From NCBI GenBank assembly GCA_002261195.1, contig MVBO01000001.1, positions 192,264-256,263 on the forward strand: DNA of 64,000 nt. Reading direction: 5' to 3'. Positions 1 through 8,882 of the stretch are shown piece after piece (position 1 is the first letter of the stretch; the number at the start of each line of letters is the position of its first letter). Below the pieces are notes generated by a model that worked only from the letters and a program-made list of their open reading frames with translations, had not been told where the DNA came from and did no database searches. This DNA is from Bifiguratus adelaidae (Eukaryota > Mucoromycota > Endogonomycetes > Endogonales). A program made the position numbers and the translations under genes.

Positions 1-1157
1 TTTTGGCCCACGAACGTCTTGTACAAGAAGGAACGTGCGCGTTTCCTGAGGCAAGTAGGGTGGTGCGTGCATGGTGATGGGTTTATTGACAAGTCTTGAC
101 AGAACATTGAAACGTGTCTTTCATCCATCCTTGTTTGCTGAAGTCTTTTTTGTCGACATCATCTTGGCCGATATCTTGACGAGTTTTGCCAAGGTCTTTG
201 GAGACATGTGGGCTACAGCTTGCGCCTTGATAGTCGGTCGTGGAAGCGTCAACTTTCTCATCTTTGAGGATCGCAGTCGATGCTATGCTGACATTATGAG
301 TCCCATCTTCACAGCTATTCCCTATATGGTTCGATTCCGACAATGCTTATCAGAGTACATTGCCTCCAACTATACCGCCAAACGTCACCTTTTCAACGCT
401 CTCAAGTACGCTTCAGCCTTTCCCGTCATACTATTTTCAGCGTTACAGAAGGCGAGTGCTATACGCATGGAAGACAGTTCAGAACACCGATATTTTTGGA
501 TTGGCGATGTTGGCTTGTTTCGTATATGGTGAGTCGTCGCGCATGGGCAATTGATCTGTGGACTGACCGGAGGACAGGATATTCTTTGTGCTTGTCAACT
601 CGCTCTATTCCTTTTATTGGGATGTCGTGTGCGATTGGAATCTCGTAGAACCCAGCAGCACCCTTCCCGCATCACCTCTACCATCACCCAGTCTTTCTCG
701 ATCCTCCTTCATCAACACGTCTCATCCATCTCATCAACGAACACCTAGCCGCTCTCTTATTGGCAACACGTTTGCCTTCCTCTCGCCTAATGCTTCCACC
801 ACCTATCGACCGTCCATCCTTCGGTTCCGACAACATTTGTATTTTGGTGACCCTCTCATCTATTACCTCGCCATCGCCGTAGACTTTCTCCTCCGAACCA
901 CCTGGTCACTCAAACTCTCTTCCCACTTGTACATAGCCCAACTCGAGGGATCTATCTTTCTCATGGAGTTTTTAGAAGTCTTACGGCGTTGGGTCTGGGT
1001 CTTTTTTCGGCTCGAGAGTGAATGGGTACGCAAAAGTCACACCTTTCGAGGAGAGTACATTATGGTCTCCACTGGTACGAGGGCCAACCATGAACCTAAT
1101 GAAACAGTAGAGACAGTATTTGATGCCGATGCGTTGGAGTTCAAGGCCAATGGCTAG
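1..1157 (+). CDS. ERD1: EXS-domain membrane protein, ERD1-like (5' end outside window)
   Basis: Reading from the left edge, the translated exons give the EXS (ERD1/XPR1/SYG1) signature: a run ending FVDIILADILTSFAKVFGDM near 150-210, then RFRQCLSEYI near 330-360, RHLFNALKYASAFPVILFSA near 385-445, and WDVVCDWNLV near 620-650. The C-terminal part (815-1155) holds further hydrophobic segments and a basic-acidic tail. In yeast, Erd1 is a Golgi membrane protein needed for retention of ER lumenal proteins and for glycosyltransferase and phosphate recycling; XPR1/Syg1 relatives export phosphate. The lack of any visible SPX domain and the short length favour ERD1, but the true N-terminus is outside the window. 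At least two short introns are needed, one near 55-100 and one near 530-580. The stop is TAG at 1155-1157. The next gene starts 46 bp later on the same strand. Confidence 0.82.
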
Positions 1158-1203
1158 ATGGAACACGCCATAGAATAGAGATTTGTCTATTTGTCACACT
1201 CTC

Positions 1204-2100
1204 ATGGCCACCTATGGTGAACGAGCGGCCAAGCATAGCAGTGCATGTGCACGGGCACTGCTCCAACTGATGGAACGCAAGCAGACCAACTTGTCTGTGG
1301 CAGCTGATGTGACCACCAAGGGTGAATTGCTCGCCATTGCTGATCAGACTGGACCTTACATTTGTGTGTTCAAGGTAGGCATGCCGTGTCTTTTGCTTTC
1401 TACATCGCCTCGATCAGAGACTGATGCTTCACCCCTGAGACGCATATCGACATTGTCAAGGATTTCGACGCTGATCTCGTTGCCCAGTTGCAAGCCTTGG
1501 CCAAGAAGCATGACTTTATGATCTTTGAAGATCGCAAGTTTGCCGACATTGGTAAGCACTTGGACGACGCTTGGAGGATGCCCGCTCACCTCTCTGACTC
1601 GCTCCCTAGGTAATACGGTCAAACTCCAGTACAGTCAAGGTATCTATCGGATAGCCAGTTGGGCGGACATTGTCAATTGCCATACCGTGCCGGGCGAAGG
1701 CATCATAGAGGGACTCAAAACGATTGGCGCTCCACTGAACCGTGGACTCTTGCTCCTGGCGGAGATGTCCTCTGCCGGCGCCTTGACCAAGGGTTCCTAT
1801 ACTACCGAGACGGTTGAGATGGCTAGACGACACAAGGACTTTTGCATTGGATTCATTGCTCAACACAAGATGAACGAGCGAGAAGATGAAGACTTTATCG
1901 TCATGACACCGGGTGTTGCCTTGGAAGCCAAGGGAGATGCGCTTGGTCAGCAATATCGCACGCCAGAACAAGTAATTGTGCAGGATGGATGCGATATCAT
2001 TATAGTAGGAAGAGGCATCTATGGAGAGGGCAAAGACGTAAGAGCAGAAGCAGAGCGGTATAGAGATGCTGGATGGAAGGCCTACCTGGCCAGACTGTAA
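1204..2100 (+). CDS. URA3: Orotidine-5'-phosphate decarboxylase
   Basis: Catalyses the last step of de novo UMP synthesis, decarboxylating orotidine monophosphate in the cytosol. Three exons fit cleanly: 1204-1374, 1440-1551 and 1610-2100, with GT-AG introns of 65 and 58 nt. The start is ATG at 1204, giving [13 protein letters not shown], which matches fungal family starts. Visible motifs are [13 protein letters not shown] in exon 1, the catalytic [10 protein letters not shown] box (1524-1551, Asp-Lys-Asp charge network) spanning the second splice junction, and the phosphate-binding end [11 protein letters not shown] near 1993-2025. The translated product is about 258 residues, normal for fungal URA3/pyrG proteins. 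It is flanked by same-strand genes with gaps of 46 and 83 bp. I see no break. Confidence 0.97.
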
Positions 2101-2183
2101 GCTTGTCACCTATAATACAATAGACAGCGTTGCACGCTGAAGTGTTCCATTTCGTATCTAAGAGCGACGGGCAGGCGAAGACT

Positions 2184-3650
2184 ATGGCCGATACAACCTG
2201 GGCAGAGGAACAAGAAGCGTGGTCAGAACAAGCGAAAAGGAAAGAGACACACGACAAGGACGAGTTGAAGGAGGTGGAAGGCGACCAAGAGCTACTCGAG
2301 ACAAGTGACGCGATGGAAGCGACGGCAGATGCCTCGGACGACAAGGTGGACGATTTTGATGACTTTAGCGCATTTGCAGAAGCTGGGCGGGGAGAAGGCT
2401 TTGGCGACGACGACGACGACTTTGGAGACTTTGGCGAGTTTGCTGGTGAGGTGGAACAGCCGGACGTTGCAGTAGAACCGACCTTGGAGTCACCAGAGAC
2501 CGTTGCCTTTGACGCGAGCGAGTATCAACACTATGTGAGTATAGAGAGCATGCGATGCTCAGCTAGAGATCCGATGGACTGATAAAATGCTAGATATCAT
2601 CGCTCAACGAAGCCTCCGACGATATCGACAAGCTACACGATACCATTTCATCCATGCTCGCCAAGGTCTTGCCATCTTTTGAACCTATCGCAGCCTCCTC
2701 ACCCATTGCCACCGCCAATCCACCACCCATCACGCTTATTTTACAAGAGTCGAGTTCTGCTGAAGGGCTAAAAGAGCGCAAAGAAGCTGCCAAGGCACTT
2801 CGGCAGGTCATCCTATGCACCTCGTGTGGAGAAGAGCTCTGGACGAAGCTTTCTCAGGATTCCGTCTTTTATAACCCAGCTACCGGACATGTTGGTCAAT
2901 TCCAATGGCGACGATCAGAGACGCGACTACGTTATCTCGAAGCTCTGGGCATTGATATTCCGGATGAGGTGAGTGAGCCGATGATTGTCTCGCTGGTTTG
3001 CCTGACACGGCATTGGTGCAGCAAATGCCCATCACGCCGGCCGGTCGTAGCAACGTATTTACGTCCTCGTCAACCACACATCTCCGCAAGCAGCGAGACC
3101 TTTCTCCTCATGCCTCTTCCTCCTCTCCTGATCTGAACGGTAGCTCTTCCCCCGATCTCACCCGTCAATCCACAACACCAAAACCGGCCGAACCTGAACT
3201 GGACCTGGTTATTGCCAAGGCATATCTCGAGCTCACAGAAGGTAAGCCAACGTCAGGAACAGCTAAGTCAACAAAGCTCACACACGCATCTCTCCAGAAA
3301 CACTCCAGATATATCCCACCGAAAAGCTCAAATCCATCTTGCAAGATTTGGAACGATTACATCGACAATCGGCAAGTTATCTCCAGTATCTCCTCGACCA
3401 ACGCGAATCCTTACTCATGGATTCCGAAACCTACAACGACCTCATCTCCTGTATCATTGGACACGCCCAAAAAGTACACCATCTCTACGCGCCAAGTCAA
3501 TCCACACCAGCCCATGTAAAGCACGTCAAGAAACGCGGCTTTCTCAAACGCAATTCCTCCTCATCCTCAGCCTCTGCACCTCGATCCAATTCCCCCAAGA
3601 GCCACGTAGCGACCATCATCCAAGAGGAACAGCGGAGACAATCCTTGTAA
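2184..3650 (+). CDS. LAA2/aftiphilin-like clathrin adaptor accessory protein
   Basis: The start is ATG at 2184 (MADTTWAEEQEAW). The N-terminal third is strongly acidic with repeated DDFxxF-type peptides (DDFDDFSAF, DDFGDFGEF), short motifs of the kind used to bind clathrin adaptor ear domains. A central region carries VILCTSCGEELWTKLSQDSV followed by FQWRRSETRLRYLEALGIDI, a WRRS...RL..LxALG pattern seen in aftiphilin and in fungal LAA2-type proteins. The C-terminus is Ser/Pro-rich, contains a helical segment (ILQDLERLHRQSASYLQYLL), and ends in a basic Ser-rich tail. Four exons are needed, with introns near 2537-2592, 2969-3021 and 3242-3297. By family knowledge it should help AP-1 trafficking at the trans-Golgi. 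That role is inferred from motif layout, not from a full-length match. Confidence 0.6.
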
Positions 3651-3686
3651 TTAAGCCAAATGTCACACTCCATGTTTTAGGGGCAC

Positions 3687-4673
3687 ATGGCGCACGCTGC
3701 ATTCATTGCCACACTGACCATAAAGTCGCTCATTGACTCGAAGGCAGAGACAGAGTTGATTGACTTGCCAGAGACAGCGACGATTGAGGAAGCGTTTGAT
3801 ATCTTGCTTGCCAATGACATCTTGTCGGTCCCCGTCTATCAGCCGAATGGCAATACCAAACGCTATGTTGGTATCGTCGGCGTTCTGGACTTGGTCAGGT
3901 ATACCGTCATACAACCATCTTTGGAGCAACTCAAGGGTGACCCGACCGCAGACTTGCCCACCTTGCGACACCTTCGACAAACGGCCACCTTTCTCGACTC
4001 GCCTTTATCAGCCATCATTGGCTACAATTCAACGTCTACAGCCGATGCGATAGGATCTGAGCTCAAGACCTTGACTTCCTCTACGCCCTTCTTAGAACTC
4101 TTGACCTACTTTACCACCCATCGTCTCCACAGAGTCCTAGTAATCGATCCGGACAAAAATCCTGTTCTTGTCTCCCAAAGCGACGCCGTCCGCTTCTTGT
4201 TTGCTCATAACCATCAATTGGGCAAGATCTTGGACATGTCGGCGGCTTTGGTGGCTGGTGCGGCCGCTAGACGTCAACCTACGCCGACAGCGCCCTTGAC
4301 GCCTCCCCATCGACATACAGTCGACACCGTGTCTTTTCATTGCACAGCCCTACAAGCCTTCTCTCAATTGATCCATTACCCTCACTCTGCTCTCCCCATC
4401 CTAGATGACGGCGGTGAGATGGTCGCTGAAGTGTCTGCCGAGGATCTACGAGGCTTGAACCATGATCGCCTCGGAGACATGTTGAAACCTTTGCTCTATT
4501 TTCTCAAGCTATCCCAAGGACGCCTTCGACCTCCCTTGACCTGCAACGCCAAGTTTACCTTGTCGCAAGTGATGGCTGGGTTCACGAGAGCAAACGGACA
4601 TCGCATGTGGCTGGTGGATGATACGGTGCAAGGTGTGATTACATTGACCGATGTGCTGAGCGTTTTCTTGTAA
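3687..4673 (+). CDS. CBS-domain protein, AMPK-gamma/SDS23-like
   Basis: A single uninterrupted exon of 328 residues from ATG 3687 to TAA 4671-4673. The N-terminal part reads as a CBS pair: KAETELIDLPETATIEEAFD, ILLANDILSVPVYQ and YVGIVGVLDLVRY, then a second unit with TPFLELLTYFTTHRLHRVLV and a LVSQSDAVRFL end. A further, weaker CBS-like unit is visible near the C-terminus (HSALPILDDGGEMVAEVS; GHRMWLVDDTVQGVITLTDV). CBS repeats bind adenine nucleotides; the layout resembles AMPK gamma subunits and fungal SDS23-type regulators, but I cannot place it in one subfamily. The gaps to both neighbours are tiny (36 and 70 bp). Intron-free structure is unusual next to intron-rich neighbours. Confidence 0.78.
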   Translation: MAHAAFIATLTIKSLIDSKAETELIDLPETATIEEAFDILLANDILSVPVYQPNGNTKRYVGIVGVLDLVRYTVIQPSLEQLKGDPTADLPTLRHLRQTATFLDSPLSAIIGYNSTSTADAIGSELKTLTSSTPFLELLTYFTTHRLHRVLVIDPDKNPVLVSQSDAVRFLFAHNHQLGKILDMSAALVAGAAARRQPTPTAPLTPPHRHTVDTVSFHCTALQAFSQLIHYPHSALPILDDGGEMVAEVSAEDLRGLNHDRLGDMLKPLLYFLKLSQGRLRPPLTCNAKFTLSQVMAGFTRANGHRMWLVDDTVQGVITLTDVLSVFL

Positions 4674-4743
4674 ATAGCTTTCATGGCCCTCATGGCCCTC
4701 ATAGCATCGCCTTGTCTATACGTGCCCTCCTTGGTCAGTTCCC

Positions 4744-6096
4744 ATGGCCTTTAATGGCTTCTCGTTGTCCATGGTCTTGAGCGCGTCAAAGTGGGAATTT
4801 CACACTTTTATGAGTCGCACCAGGTTTATCGTCTATGCCTTGGTGATTGTTCTCGTCTATCAGTTGACGCTATGGACCAAGGACAGGCAGAGTGTGGACA
4901 GCACTGCACAGGACAAGGAACTATTCAATTACCCCAGAAAACGACCATCCCATCCGACATCATCCCATCCTCCGTTACCGGGATCAAAACGGTTAGGCAC
5001 CGCACAAGAACGACAAAAGGAGGCCAATGAGGCAGCTGACAAGGTGCGCCATCGTGCTCGGCAACAGTTTGCGTCGTTGCAAGTGAGCGGAATACCCGGA
5101 ACCCGCATCAGGACCGACACCGAGGCTCAGACGGTCCATCAGACGATGGATTGTTGGACGCAAGGTACCTGGGATTACGACGATAAGCCGAGGCCTTTGT
5201 TGAGGCATTGGCAAGATACGGCCTATGGAAAATGCAATAAACGCTTTGTTCGCGAGCACGGCACGTCTGAACGCACTGACCAGGGAGCATGGAATGTGCG
5301 CGAGGAAGTGAAGTATGTTTGGACACCGTCAGGGTCATGTCCACCGCTCAAGCCCATGGATCGGGATCGATGGTGCCGACTGTTACAAGGGCGCGACATT
5401 TTGTTGGTCGGCGACAGCTTGCACATGCAATTGCACGATCTGTTGATTGATGCTTTTCGGGATGGGCCCGTGGTCTGCTTTGGAGAGCTCAATTGCAAAG
5501 ACCATACGCTCTGTGCAGCGACGGATCCCAATGACCCCAAGTCAGCCTCCCACTTACGGTATTTGCGCAACGATCATCTCACCATCGTCAGTCGCCATCC
5601 TCAATTGTCGGATGTCGAGCATCGTACCGTCAATATGATTGAAGGGCCTTGGGTGACGTCCAATATCCTTGGTGTCTATGATATTGTGATTCTCAACCGC
5701 GGCTCCGTCTACGTGGACGACGACGAGTTTACAAAAGGCTTGTTGCGAACCATAGTCCATATCCGCTCAAGACGCCCCGATCTCCTCATCATTTACCGCT
5801 CTACTCACCGCGGTCACCTCGATTGCAACAATTATACTCGGCCACCTCAAGACGAGTCCGACATCAACACGAATCCCGACACTCAGCTTCCCTATCACTG
5901 GTCAGACTTTTCCCGCCAAAATGCCATTGCCAGAGAAATCGTCCGTGCCGCCGGCGGTCTATACGTGGACGTGGCTGCCTTGACCGATAGACGACCGGAT
6001 GGTCATATTGGCGGCCGTGATTGTCTACGGTATTGTATACCCGGACCCACCGATGCATGGCTCACACTCCTGTACAATACCTTTGAACTGTTATAA
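4744..6096 (+). CDS. PC-esterase / SGNH acyl-esterase-like type II membrane protein
   Basis: Single exon of 450 residues from ATG 4744; ATG 4774 or 4810 are alternative starts. A hydrophobic anchor (FIVYALVIVLVYQLTLW) lies near residues 28-45 with a short basic N-terminal side, so a type II Golgi or ER protein is likely. A charged stem follows. The family signature W..R..W...LQGRDILLVGDS lies near 5370-5415 with the GDS serine present. The C-terminal motif reads RDCLRYCIPGPTDAW near 6017-6060. In PC-esterase/TBL relatives this motif is normally DCxHxCxPG, with Asp and His completing the catalytic triad. Here the His position is Arg (CGG), so hydrolase or acyltransferase activity is doubtful. 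A Cys-rich lumenal region (NCKDHTLCAA) is also seen. The substrate is unknown. Confidence 0.72.
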   Translation: MAFNGFSLSMVLSASKWEFHTFMSRTRFIVYALVIVLVYQLTLWTKDRQSVDSTAQDKELFNYPRKRPSHPTSSHPPLPGSKRLGTAQERQKEANEAADKVRHRARQQFASLQVSGIPGTRIRTDTEAQTVHQTMDCWTQGTWDYDDKPRPLLRHWQDTAYGKCNKRFVREHGTSERTDQGAWNVREEVKYVWTPSGSCPPLKPMDRDRWCRLLQGRDILLVGDSLHMQLHDLLIDAFRDGPVVCFGELNCKDHTLCAATDPNDPKSASHLRYLRNDHLTIVSRHPQLSDVEHRTVNMIEGPWVTSNILGVYDIVILNRGSVYVDDDEFTKGLLRTIVHIRSRRPDLLIIYRSTHRGHLDCNNYTRPPQDESDINTNPDTQLPYHWSDFSRQNAIAREIVRAAGGLYVDVAALTDRRPDGHIGGRDCLRYCIPGPTDAWLTLLYNTFELL

Positions 6097-6254
6097 ACAA
6101 CATGTTAGCGTGAACCAAAGAAGTTGTCCCGCCTTGGTCATCCCGTCTGCATCCTCCGCACCATGTATTTTGCCCATCTTCTCTTCCGTTGGGTCTTAAC
6201 GTCATCCAGGCGCGAAAAGGTGCGAAGTGTTCGATTTGGCTCGTTGAATTCTTT

Positions 6255-8286
6255 ATGGCAGACTTTCCTTACACCATGAAAGACACTCCCACAGAACGCA
6301 TAGAGTTGGAAGAAGACTTTGACGACCTGAGAGAGGTCGACGATGATGTTGCATTGCTCCAGGGAGCGCCCGTGCATCGGTCACCTCGGAAACCAATGGT
6401 GAAGGTAAGTGCATCTCGCACTCGCACTCGCACGGGCCACCGGCGGAGACTTATTGTCGGTAGCAATGGCTGGTCTGTGCCCTGGCGACGGTAGCGACAG
6501 TGTTGGCAATGACCATGACCGCAGCGGCCTTCTTTTATCTCTTTCAACTAGGTACGTCAACGCAATAATGAGCCCGAGTGCCTGACGAACGTTTTGCAGA
6601 CACCACCTTGCCTCCACGACCCAAAAACATCATATTCATGATCTCGGATGGCTTTGGACCAGCTTCTGAAACCTACGCACGATCCTACTACCAATTTATC
6701 CACAATCTCACCTACAATCATCCCATGCCGCTCGATAAGATGTTGGTCGGACAATCACGCACCAGGAGTGCGAGTAGTTATGTGACGGATAGTGCAGCAG
6801 GTGCAACGGCCTTTAGCTGCGGCATCAAGACCTACAATGGAGGTGTTGGCGTGGATCCGCAGGAGCGGTTGCCGTGTGGTACGGTGCTTGAATCGGCCAA
6901 AATTCATCGACAGATGCATACTGGTCTGGTAGCGACGTCGCGTATTACGCATGCGACCCCAGCGGCATTTTCGGCCCATGTAGTGGATCGTGATATGGAA
7001 GATGCCATTGCGGAGCAGCAGATTGGGCTCTATCCATTGGGTCGTATGGTGGATGTGATGTTTGGCGGAGGATATTGTCATTTCATGCCACAGAGTGCGA
7101 GCGGTAGTTGTCGAAGGGATGATGTGGATGTGTTTGCGGAGGCTGAGCAGATGGGATGGAGCGTTGGGCACTCCAAGGCCGACTTTGATGCCATTCAAGC
7201 CGGTACCACGCAGTTACCGGCCATGGCATTGTTTACACCGGATGTGAGTGCGAGATGTGGGTCCAATGGTATCAAGACTCAGACGAGCTTTTTCAGCACA
7301 TGTCGTATGATATCGACAGAGATCCTGCCGTGGAGCCGTCACTAAAGGAAATGAGCGAGAAGGCACTTCAACTGCTAAACCACGCAAGCGAAGAATCAGG
7401 GCATGGCTTCTTTCTCATGATTGAAGGTAGTCGCATCGATATGGCAGGGCACTCGTAAGTTGATGGACATAGCGGGGGCAATGCGTCGGACTGACACGCC
7501 ATTTACTTTAGCAACGATCCGGGAAGTCACCTCCTTGACATTCTCGCTTATCAAGAAACGATTGATCTGGTTCAGACTTATGTCGACATCCATCCCGATA
7601 CCATTCTCGTGTCCACTAGCGATCACGAAACCGGAGGTTTGTCGCTCGCCAATCAAGCGCCTGGTGCCAAGGGTTCTCCAGAGTATTTATGGTATCCCAA
7701 CGTGCTCACAAGATGTCACAATTCGACCATCAAGTTGGCTGAAAGCATTGCTCTCGGCGACGACACTCATCACTACTTGATTGGGAATACCAATGTGACG
7801 AGAGCTGATTATCTTACCACCGCCATCTTTAAGAATGGTCTTGGTATTACTGATCCCACTTCAGCGGAATTGGCTTGGTTCACGCCAAGCAGAAGTACAA
7901 GCGCCATGGACAAGTATCTGGCCCAAATGATTAGTGATCGAGCTCACATTGGAGTAAGTGAAGAGAGGCATATGTTGCCATTGACGGAGTTATTATTCAC
8001 CTCTCTTTTGCAGTGGACCACTCATGGCCATACGGGTGTCGATGTCAACCTGTACGCCTACCCACCCACGCATCCAGCCGTCCAGACACACCTCACCGGA
8101 TCTCACGAAAACACCGACATTAGCCAATTCTTTTCAACCCTCCTGTCACTCGATATAGACGCCGTCACCGCACAACTCGTCAGTAACAGCAGCTTTGTAG
8201 GCAAAAGCGGCAAACTGGAGAAGCGAAGGTTTTGGGAGGGCATCAAGAGACTCTCAGAAGATCATCCAGATCACACTTGTCACTGA
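6255..8286 (+). CDS. PHO8: Vacuolar-type alkaline phosphatase
   Basis: Start ATG 6255 (MADFPYTMKDT). A short acidic cytosolic tail is followed, after an intron (about 6404-6463), by a single transmembrane segment (LVCALATVATVLAMTMTAAA). The catalytic domain begins NIIFMISDGFGPAS near 6625-6670, whose Asp binds metal. The nucleophile box VTDSAAGATAFSCGIKTYNG lies near 6782-6842 and carries the phosphorylated Ser. Metal ligands appear in IEGSRIDMAGHS near 7420-7457, across an intron, and STSDHETGG near 7612-7640. Introns also sit near 6550-6598, 7243-7290, 7458-7512 and 7955-8014. Domain order and the N-terminal anchor match yeast Pho8, a nonspecific vacuolar phosphomonoesterase. All catalytic residues I can check are present. 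It ends 40 bp before the next gene. Confidence 0.93.
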
Positions 8287-8326
8287 ATAGAACAACACTT
8301 GTAAATATACCTGCACAGTTCAAAAC

Positions 8327-8811
8327 ATGCGCTTAAGTATTCTCGCCTTCCTTGGCGTCATTCTCCTTGCCATGGCCATCCTTGGCTTCGCTCCCATCCA
8401 CGTTCCCATCAATGACAAAGTACTCCATTGTTCATGCTTTGGTCTGCTCGCAATCACCCTCTTTCATCTTTGGGATCTCGGGTTACGACGTGACCTGGTC
8501 TTGACCTCAGGCTTGATGCTAGTTGGGTCACTGGGTAGTGAGTTTGTGCAGGGACTCTTGCCGGCAAGTATATTGACTTTTTGCTGCCCTCTCCAACTGA
8601 CACTTCCTAGTACCGAACCTTTGATTGGGGTGATATCGCCTTCAATCTGCTGGGAAGTACTATAGGGATAGGATCTGCGGCTGGATGGGCTATCTATCGA
8701 GAGCGCAGACAAGGACCAGGCAGGCAAGATTATGTATCGCTCTTGTCCAATGGAGAAGAGGAGAATAGGGAAGAGCGAACCGAACACCATGATGGGATGG
8801 GAGAGCCATGA
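8327..8811 (+). CDS. VanZ-like small multipass membrane protein
   Basis: Two exons, 8327-8563 and 8611-8811, encode about 145 residues. The N-terminus is a hydrophobic segment (ILAFLGVILLAMAILGFAPI), followed by VPINDKVLHCSCFGLLAITL, a loop, LTSGLMLVGSLGSEFVQGLLP, and after the intron YRTFDWGDIAFNLLGSTIG with a last hydrophobic stretch and a hydrophilic tail. The pattern DK.LH...F..L...F, then E..Q..LP.RTFD..D...N..G, is the VanZ-like family signature. The intron (47 nt) starts GCAAGT and ends CCTAG, so it is a GC-AG intron; splicing there keeps the conserved LPYRTFD motif in frame. Function in fungi is unknown. The stop at 8809-8811 faces the ECM29 stop 72 bp away (convergent genes). Confidence 0.75.
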
Positions 8812-8882
8812 AGAGATATCCAAGGGGCGAGTTCTACCTATAGTGTACACTAGTATGATCTACATGTATATAAAACACACGT

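Noticed and set aside
322-342. GGTTCGATTCC word resembling a tRNA T-arm.
   Set aside because: No acceptor stem or A box at the right distance; it lies inside the EXS-domain coding sequence.
1606-2109. Minus-strand frame of 167 codons opposite URA3.
   Set aside because: Shadow of the conserved URA3 exon 3 on the other strand; no family resemblance.
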